DNA of 37,445 bases, taken from the NCBI RefSeq assembly GCF_024699275.1, contig NZ_JAILPX010000091.1, positions 1 to 37,445 on the forward strand, written 5' to 3'. The notes beneath the pieces are model-generated. The model was given only the letters and a program-made list of their open reading frames with translations. It was not told the DNA's origin and searched no databases. A program made the translations under genes and the position numbers. Position 1 is the first letter of the stretch; the number at the start of each line of letters is the position of its first letter. This stretch comes from Selenomonas sp. GTDB taxonomy: Bacteria; Bacillota_C; Negativicutes; Selenomonadales; Selenomonadaceae. Shown piece after piece: positions 32,752-37,445 of this stretch.

Positions 32752-33615
32752 TTAACGATTCAGGTGCGCCTCTGCTGCCTGTACGACATTCTGCATCAGC
32801 ATGGCTACTGTCAGGAGGCCTACGCCGCCCGGCACCGGGGTAATGGCCCCGGCGATTTCGCTGACGAGGCCAAAGTCCACATCGCCCACCAATTTCTTGG
32901 GGGCAATGCGATTGATGCCCACGTCAATGACCGTTGCACCTGGTTTTACCATATTCTGTTTTACGAATTGGGGCTTGCCGATGGCAGCCACCAGAATATC
33001 TGCCTGGCGGGTAATGTCCGCCAGATTTTCCGTCCGGGAATGGCAGACGGTCACCGTGGCGTTTTTCGCCATAAGCAGGTGGAACATGGGTTTACCCACG
33101 ATATTGCTGCGGCCGATGACCACGGCGCGCTTGCCGGCAATCTCAATGCCGGCCATTTCCAGCATGCGGATGCAGCCTGCCGGCGTGCAGGGGAGCAGTG
33201 CCGGTTCACCGGTAACCATTTTGCCCACATTGACGGGATGGAAACCATCCACATCCTTGGACGGGTCAATGCGGTTGAGGATTTCCCCTTCAAACTGGGC
33301 AATTTGGGCAGGTAAAGGAAGCTGTACGAGAATACCGTCAATGCGGGTATCATCATTCAACGCATCAATGCGGGTAAGTAGTTCCTCTTTGGTGGTTTCT
33401 TCGGGCAGGGCAATGACCTCTGAATAGATGCCCAGAGCGGCACAGGCCTTGTCCTTGTTGCGGACATAGACTTCAGAAGCGGGGTCACTGCCCACGCGAA
33501 TAACAGCCAGACCCGGTGCGCGGCCGTACTTTTCCTGTAAAGCTGCAGCCCGGCGGCCGGCATCTTCTTTTAACTGCTGGGCGAAAAATTTACCTTCAAG
33601 AATTTTAGCGGACAT
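32752..33615 (-). CDS. folD: Bifunctional methylenetetrahydrofolate dehydrogenase / methenyltetrahydrofolate cyclohydrolase
   Basis: The 287-residue FolD oxidises 5,10-methylene-tetrahydrofolate with NADP and hydrolyses the product to 10-formyl-tetrahydrofolate. The [14 protein letters not shown] segment (about 50-63) holds the catalytic lysine. [19 protein letters not shown] and the [13 protein letters not shown]-binding loop are all present, followed by [14 protein letters not shown] near the end. An AGGTGA ribosome binding site precedes the ATG. It sits 26 bases after the UbiA-like gene and upstream of fhs, so the two folate enzymes are neighbours on one strand. Confidence 0.96.
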   Translation of the reverse strand: MSAKILEGKFFAQQLKEDAGRRAAALQEKYGRAPGLAVIRVGSDPASEVYVRNKDKACAALGIYSEVIALPEETTKEELLTRIDALNDDTRIDGILVQLPLPAQIAQFEGEILNRIDPSKDVDGFHPVNVGKMVTGEPALLPCTPAGCIRMLEMAGIEIAGKRAVVIGRSNIVGKPMFHLLMAKNATVTVCHSRTENLADITRQADILVAAIGKPQFVKQNMVKPGATVIDVGINRIAPKKLVGDVDFGLVSEIAGAITPVPGGVGLLTVAMLMQNVVQAAEAHLNR

Positions 33616-33641
33616 GAAGTCACCTCAATTTATGGATAGGA

Positions 33642-34490
33642 TTACAAATAGAAACTGAGCCAGGTACAGATAAATATGGCTACGGATACGATGCCATTGC
33701 GCATAAAGTAGCGCTGGGTCACACGGCTGAAATCCGTGGGGCTTACGATATGGTGCTGATAAATCAGGGTGCCGGCGGCAATGCCCACGCCGATAAAGTA
33801 TAGTATACCCAAAGAAAGCATTGTGCCTACCGCTAAGAAACAGGCGATGCAGATGACATGCATGGCTGCAGACAACTTGAAGGCATTGACCGCCCCATAG
33901 CTGACGGCCAGGGAATGCAGGCCCTGGCTCTTGTCAAAGGCCTCATCCTGGGCGCCGTACATGGCATCGAAGGCACCAATCCAAAGGGCTACGGCAATGC
34001 AGAGCAGCACCATGGGGGTAGTGACCTGGCCGCTGACACCAACCCAGCCACCGGCAGGGGCCATGGCAATGGCCACGCCTAAAAAGAGGTGACACCAGCC
34101 GGTAAAGCGTTTGGTAAAGGGGTAAATCAGGAAGGGCAGTGCTGCCAAGGGCAGCAGGTAAAGACAGATGGGCTGGAGCTGCATAACGCTCAATACCATC
34201 AAGACCAGACAGATTACGATGAAAACCTTGGCTTCCCGTTTACTGATTCGCCCGCTGACCATGGCCCGGTAGCTCATGCGGGGCTGTTGGCTGTCGTATT
34301 TCAGGTCAGCCAGGTTATCCAGAGCCATGGCCGCTGCCCGGCCTGTTGTGATGGCCAGGGCAATCCAGAGCAGGTCATGAAAGGATGGGGAACCATCCGC
34401 TGCCAGCACTGCTCCCATAAAGGCAAAGGGCAGGTCAAAAATCGTGTGGTGCAAGGCCACGTTGTTGATATGGGCTTTTACATCAATCAA
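33642..34490 (-). CDS. mqnP: UbiA-family prenyltransferase, probably MqnP for menaquinone synthesis
   Basis: The 282-residue inner-membrane enzyme has about eight to nine hydrophobic segments and the UbiA diphosphate-binding signatures: LDNLADLKYD near residues 65-74 and GAFDAMYGAQDEAFD near 172-186. It attaches a polyprenyl chain to an aromatic acid. Next to a UbiD-type decarboxylase this fits MqnP of the futalosine pathway, which prenylates 1,4-dihydroxy-6-naphthoate. The start chosen is TTG 34490, overlapping the decarboxylase stop (TTGA) with AAGGAG upstream; GTG 34511 in the same frame would add seven residues. The symbol is an inference from context; 4-hydroxybenzoate prenyltransferase is the family name. 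Confidence 0.75.
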   Translation of the reverse strand: MIDVKAHINNVALHHTIFDLPFAFMGAVLAADGSPSFHDLLWIALAITTGRAAAMALDNLADLKYDSQQPRMSYRAMVSGRISKREAKVFIVICLVLMVLSVMQLQPICLYLLPLAALPFLIYPFTKRFTGWCHLFLGVAIAMAPAGGWVGVSGQVTTPMVLLCIAVALWIGAFDAMYGAQDEAFDKSQGLHSLAVSYGAVNAFKLSAAMHVICIACFLAVGTMLSLGILYFIGVGIAAGTLIYQHHIVSPTDFSRVTQRYFMRNGIVSVAIFICTWLSFYL

Positions 34491-35947
34491 TCCAGACCAA
34501 GCTCCTTCCACTTGGCATCCACCCGGGCCTTGATTTCTTCACTCATGTTGATTTCGTCCGGCCATTCGCGGGTGTGCCCTTCTTCCGGCCAGGTCTTGGT
34601 GGCATCAATGCCCAGCTTGGAACCCCATTTTGCCATGGGGGATGAGTGGTCGAGAACATCTAAGGGCCCTTCCACGATTTCCAAATCGTGCTTGGCGTCA
34701 ATGTTATTGTAGACCCGCCACCAGACTTCCTTCAGGTCCTGTACATTGACGTGGGCATCCACGATGATAATCATCTTGACGTTCATCATCTGGCCCATAC
34801 CCCATAGGGCATGCATGACCTTGCGGGCCTGCATGGGGTACTGCTTTTTGATGGATACGATGCAGCAGTCGTGGAATACGCCCTCCAGCGGCATATTGAT
34901 GTCGATGATTTCCGGCTGCATCTGCTGGAGCAGCGGCAGGAAAATCCGCTCAGTTGCTTTGGCCAGATAGCAGTCCTCCATGGGGGGCTTGCCGACTACG
35001 GTCGAAAAATAAATGGGATTTTTACGGTGGGTGATGGCCGTGATATGGAAGACTGGATAATCATCAGCCAGGGAATAATAGCCGGTATGGTCACCGAAGG
35101 GCCCTTCACGGCGTTTTTCGTCCGTCAGCACATACCCCTCCAGAATGATTTCGGCATGGGCGGGAACTTCGATGTCCACAGTCTTGCACTTGACCATTTC
35201 CACGGATTTATGCCGCAGGAAGCCGGCAAAGACCATTTCATCGATATCCCGGGGCAGGGGAGCTGTGGCGGCATAGGTGATTACCGGATCTGTTCCGATG
35301 GCTACAGCCGCTTCGATGCGGTCACCGCCCTGGGCCTTTGTATCCCGGAAGTTTTCGGCGCCATTCTTATGGATATGCCAGTGCATGCCCGTGGTACGGC
35401 TGTCGTATTTCTGCAGGCGGTACATGCCCACGTTGCGCTTGCCGGTTGTGGGATTCTTGGTGAATACCAGAGGCAGGGTTACAAAGGGGCCGCCATCATC
35501 CGGCCAGCATTTGAGGATGGGGATTTCATCCAGATTGGGATTTTCCGTTTCCACCACTTCCTGGCAGGGTGCATTCTTCACGTACTTGGGAAAGTTGATG
35601 GCCCGTTTGATCATGGGAATCATGGTCACAACGCTCATCTTATTCTGTAGGGATACATAGGGAAGCTTGAGCATTTCCCGCAGTTCATCCGCCACATCAT
35701 CCAGCTTTTCTACGCCTAAGGCCATGGCCATGCGCTCATAGCTGCCAAAGGCGTTCATGAGTACGGGCATTTTTGAACCCTTTACGTTTTCAAAGAGCAG
35801 GGCAACATTTTTGTCTCCCTCCATCTTGGAAACTCTGTCGGTGATTTCCGTAATTTCTAATTCCGGGTCAACCTCTGTCTTTATGCGCTTCAAGAGCCCT
35901 TTAGACTCCAAATCAGCCATAAACTCCCGCAAATCTTTATAAGCCAA
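34487..35947 (-). CDS. mqnL: UbiD-family decarboxylase, probably MqnL for menaquinone synthesis
   Basis: The 486-residue protein is a UbiD-type decarboxylase that uses prenylated FMN, which has to be supplied by a UbiX-type enzyme not in this window. The TDEKRREGPFGDHTGYYS segment at about residues 276-293 is the family's Arg-Glu-Asp active-site region. Length and layout match bacterial UbiD. In the futalosine route the homologue MqnL removes the carboxylate after prenylation, which fits the coupled UbiA-like gene. An AGGAGG binding site precedes the ATG. It follows tatC after 20 bases. Action on another aromatic acid cannot be excluded. Confidence 0.8.
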   Translation of the reverse strand: MAYKDLREFMADLESKGLLKRIKTEVDPELEITEITDRVSKMEGDKNVALLFENVKGSKMPVLMNAFGSYERMAMALGVEKLDDVADELREMLKLPYVSLQNKMSVVTMIPMIKRAINFPKYVKNAPCQEVVETENPNLDEIPILKCWPDDGGPFVTLPLVFTKNPTTGKRNVGMYRLQKYDSRTTGMHWHIHKNGAENFRDTKAQGGDRIEAAVAIGTDPVITYAATAPLPRDIDEMVFAGFLRHKSVEMVKCKTVDIEVPAHAEIILEGYVLTDEKRREGPFGDHTGYYSLADDYPVFHITAITHRKNPIYFSTVVGKPPMEDCYLAKATERIFLPLLQQMQPEIIDINMPLEGVFHDCCIVSIKKQYPMQARKVMHALWGMGQMMNVKMIIIVDAHVNVQDLKEVWWRVYNNIDAKHDLEIVEGPLDVLDHSSPMAKWGSKLGIDATKTWPEEGHTREWPDEINMSEEIKARVDAKWKELGLD

Positions 35948-35967
35948 GCAAATACCTCCTCAGTTGC

Positions 35968-36744
35968 CTATCTGCGTAAAATATAACGAACGATAAAATA
36001 GCCTACCTCGTAGAGTACGATAATGGGCAGGGCAATCATGGACTGGGTAAACACGTCCGGGGTAGGGGTTATCAAAGCACCTACCACAAAGGACAGGAAA
36101 ATGATGATGCGCTGATATTTTTTCAGGAATGCTGAAGTAATCAGTCCCATCTTTCCCATAATTGTCATGACCAGGGGCAATTCAAAGATAAAGCCGAAGG
36201 GCAGGACAAACATAATGACAAAGTCAAAGTATTTGTTTACCGATAATAATGCCTCTAACTCCGTGTTGCCGAAACCCAGAAAGAATTTGATGCCCGCCGG
36301 CAGTACCAGGAAAAAGGAAAAGGCCAGCCCACAGAAAAAGAGAACGACTGATGTCGGTACAACGATACCAAGCACCATGCGTTCCCTGGTGGTCAGGGCA
36401 GGCAGGAAAAAGCGCCATACCTGCCAAAAGATAATGGGCAGTGCCAAGAGAAAACCGGCTACGCAAGCGACCTTCAAATAAGTAAAGAAAGCTTCAGCGG
36501 GCTGCATGTAGTAGAGCTTACCTGCAGGCAGAGTCAGGTAGTGCATGATATCCTGGATGAAATAATAGCCCACACAACTGCCGAGAGCCGTAGCCAAAAG
36601 ACATTTAATCAAGCGGCTGCGGAGCTCGGTCAGATGGGCAATCAGGGACATGCTGCCATCATCTATTGCTGCTTCAGCATCTGCTGGGGCGCCAATTTGT
36701 TTTGGCGCCTCGATTTCTTCATATTTTTGTTCTTCTGCCATCAT
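35968..36744 (-). CDS. tatC: Sec-independent protein translocase subunit TatC
   Basis: TatC is the receptor that recognises twin-arginine signal peptides. The 258-residue protein has a roughly 30-residue acidic N-terminal extension, then SLIAHLTELRSRL (about 33-45), the conserved cytoplasmic motif before the first of six membrane segments. A conserved FFLPALTTRERM stretch follows the second segment. It lies nine bases after tatA. The exported client in this window is FrdA, with its SRRTFIK signal. ATG 36744 has GGTGAC upstream; the next codon is also ATG. Confidence 0.95.
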   Translation of the reverse strand: MMAEEQKYEEIEAPKQIGAPADAEAAIDDGSMSLIAHLTELRSRLIKCLLATALGSCVGYYFIQDIMHYLTLPAGKLYYMQPAEAFFTYLKVACVAGFLLALPIIFWQVWRFFLPALTTRERMVLGIVVPTSVVLFFCGLAFSFFLVLPAGIKFFLGFGNTELEALLSVNKYFDFVIMFVLPFGFIFELPLVMTIMGKMGLITSAFLKKYQRIIIFLSFVVGALITPTPDVFTQSMIALPIIVLYEVGYFIVRYILRR

Positions 36745-36753
36745 GTCACCGGA

Positions 36754-36972
36754 TTACTGTTTCGTCTGCTGGTCAGCCTGGGGCAGTTCTTTGGGCTGTT
36801 CGGTTACGTTCATCATCTGCTGTTCTTCCGGTTTTTTGGCTTCATCGGCAACACCGGATTTGAATTCTTTAATGCCCTTGCCCAGAGCCTTGCCGATTTC
36901 CGGCAGCTTGCTGGGACCGAAGACAATCAGGGCAACGAGTACCAGCGCACCTGCAGTATATGGACTAATCAT
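36754..36972 (-). CDS. tatA: Twin-arginine translocase subunit TatA
   Basis: The 72-residue protein has a single N-terminal membrane segment (about residues 6-19), then [20 protein letters not shown], the hinge and amphipathic helix of TatA/TatE proteins, and a charged Gln/Glu-rich tail. TatA oligomers form the export pore with TatC. Only one TatA-type gene is present here, as in many Firmicutes that use a minimal TatAC system. AGGAGGAATT gives a strong ribosome binding site. Confidence 0.94.
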   Translation of the reverse strand: MISPYTAGALVLVALIVFGPSKLPEIGKALGKGIKEFKSGVADEAKKPEEQQMMNVTEQPKELPQADQQTKQ

Positions 36973-37013
36973 GATAATTCCTCCTAAACGCTACATATTC
37001 TATACACTTGTAC

Positions 37014-37042
37014 ATTATAGCGAAAAAACGGGAAAATCTCAA
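37014..37042 (-). promoter_or_regulatory. Promoter of the tatA-tatC cluster
   Basis: The minus strand reads TTGAGA, 17 bases, TATAAT, about 42 bases upstream of tatA. It could drive all six minus-strand genes down to fhs, since gaps are short up to the folD hairpin. Confidence 0.75.
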
Positions 37043-37113
37043 TCATCCATTGCACAATATAATACATAGGATTTTCCTATGCAGAAATAGCGAGGCTTAA
37101 TGGAAATATTTTC

Positions 37114-37142
37114 TTGACAAGGCGGAAGGCCTATGCTAGTAT
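37114..37142 (+). promoter_or_regulatory. Promoter of rplU
   Basis: A perfect TTGACA, 17 bases, TAGTAT. It gives a leader of about 125 bases before rplU. Confidence 0.8.
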
Positions 37143-37148
37143 TGTTAA

Positions 37149-37266
37149 CTGTAGGCGCATGAAGTGCGTCTGATTTGGGTTTTATGACCCATCCCCAACC
37201 GCACAGCGGGGCTTGTAAAACAGCCGGGTGGCTGTGCCGTAGCTGGCGAGTAATCTATAGGGAGGT
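37149..37266 (+). ncRNA. Probable ribosomal protein L21 leader
   Basis: The leader contains several clear hairpins: GCGCA/TGCGT near 37157-37171, a TGGGT/ACCCA pair near 37178-37193, and the perfect ACAGCC/GGCTGT stem near 37219-37234. The conserved-looking CTGGCGAGTAA sequence follows before the ribosome binding site. An autoregulatory L21 leader is known upstream of rplU in Firmicutes. The position and compact structure fit, but the match was not tested against the family model. Confidence 0.6.
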
Positions 37267-37272
37267 GTTTTT

Positions 37273-37445
37273 ATGTACGCAATTATCAAAACTGGTGGCA
37301 AGCAGTACAAGGTCGCTGAAGGTGATGTAATCATGGTGGAGAAGCTCTCCGCTGCTGAAGGCGAAGCTGTAGTGTTTGACGAAGTTCTGACGGTAGTAAA
37401 CGACGGTGATGTCAAAGTTGGCAAGCCGGTTGTTGAAGGTGCCAA
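37273..37445 (+). CDS. rplU: 50S ribosomal protein L21 (partial, runs off the window)
   Basis: The visible 57 residues begin [19 protein letters not shown], the highly conserved start of L21, which binds 23S rRNA in the large subunit. GGGAGGTG lies about seven bases before the ATG. The remaining roughly 45 residues lie outside the window. rpmA usually follows in this operon. Confidence 0.96.
   Translation, partial: MYAIIKTGGKQYKVAEGDVIMVEKLSAAEGEAVVFDEVLTVVNDGDVKVGKPVVEGA

Noticed and set aside
1..37445. CRISPR arrays, prophage, insertion sequences with transposase, tRNA genes
   Set aside because: Looked for on both strands; no direct-repeat arrays, integrase/transposase proteins or tRNA cloverleafs were recognised.

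Overview
The window reads as chromosomal DNA of a diderm Firmicute of the class Negativicutes, most like Selenomonas or a close relative. This is inferred from the gene mix and protein flavour, not from a search. Supporting signs are Firmicutes-type promoters and ribosome binding sites, a lysC with an internal start as in Bacillus, cdaA-cdaR, a nucleoside kinase fused to a tRNA-synthetase-like N-terminus, and a Tat-exported fumarate reductase with menaquinone-type biosynthesis genes. Gene density is high, and almost every transcription unit ends in a recognisable hairpin terminator.

Layout. 1-200: end of an rRNA operon (5S rRNA and terminator). 208-4281: minus-strand trpF, class II aldolase, an RluA-type pseudouridine synthase and a uracil permease. 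4497-9071: plus-strand aspartokinase, a class I aminotransferase, then a PhoU-like/Pit phosphate uptake pair. 9169-10855: nucleoside kinase with an odd leader. 11176-12594: Na+:amino-acid symporter (minus). 13051-15343: Dcu-type C4-dicarboxylate transporter convergent with a LysR regulator. 15576-19243: motAB, acpS, nnrE-nnrD. 19378-20400: branched-chain aminotransferase. 20859-25185: cdaA, cdaR, FAD-dependent oxidoreductase, LysR regulator. 25409-27118: chemoreceptor. 27262-30937: three-gene fumarate reductase/succinate dehydrogenase of the Tat-exported, CCG-domain (Mfr/SdhE) type. 30998-36972: minus-strand cluster tatA-tatC-ubiD-like-ubiA-like-folD-fhs. 37114-37445: promoter, probable L21 leader and start of rplU.

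How it fits together. The Dcu transporter (fumarate in, succinate out), the fumarate reductase with a twin-arginine signal, the TatA/TatC translocase and the UbiA/UbiD pair (likely late menaquinone steps) form a plausible fumarate-respiration set within 24 kb. folD and fhs provide one-carbon folate metabolism in the same minus-strand cluster.

The least explained element is a 194-bp repeat present twice (10875-11068 and, inverted, 20520-20713). The copies have identical length and differ at 7 positions by hand alignment. Each has 14-bp imperfect terminal inverted repeats and lies 22-25 bp from a long hairpin at the same end. Other points worth attention are the internal lysC start, a missing flavin-linking histidine in FrdA, an extra cluster cysteine in FrdB, and structured leaders before the symporter, the Dcu transporter and the nucleoside kinase. 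No CRISPR array, phage, tRNA or transposase gene was seen.
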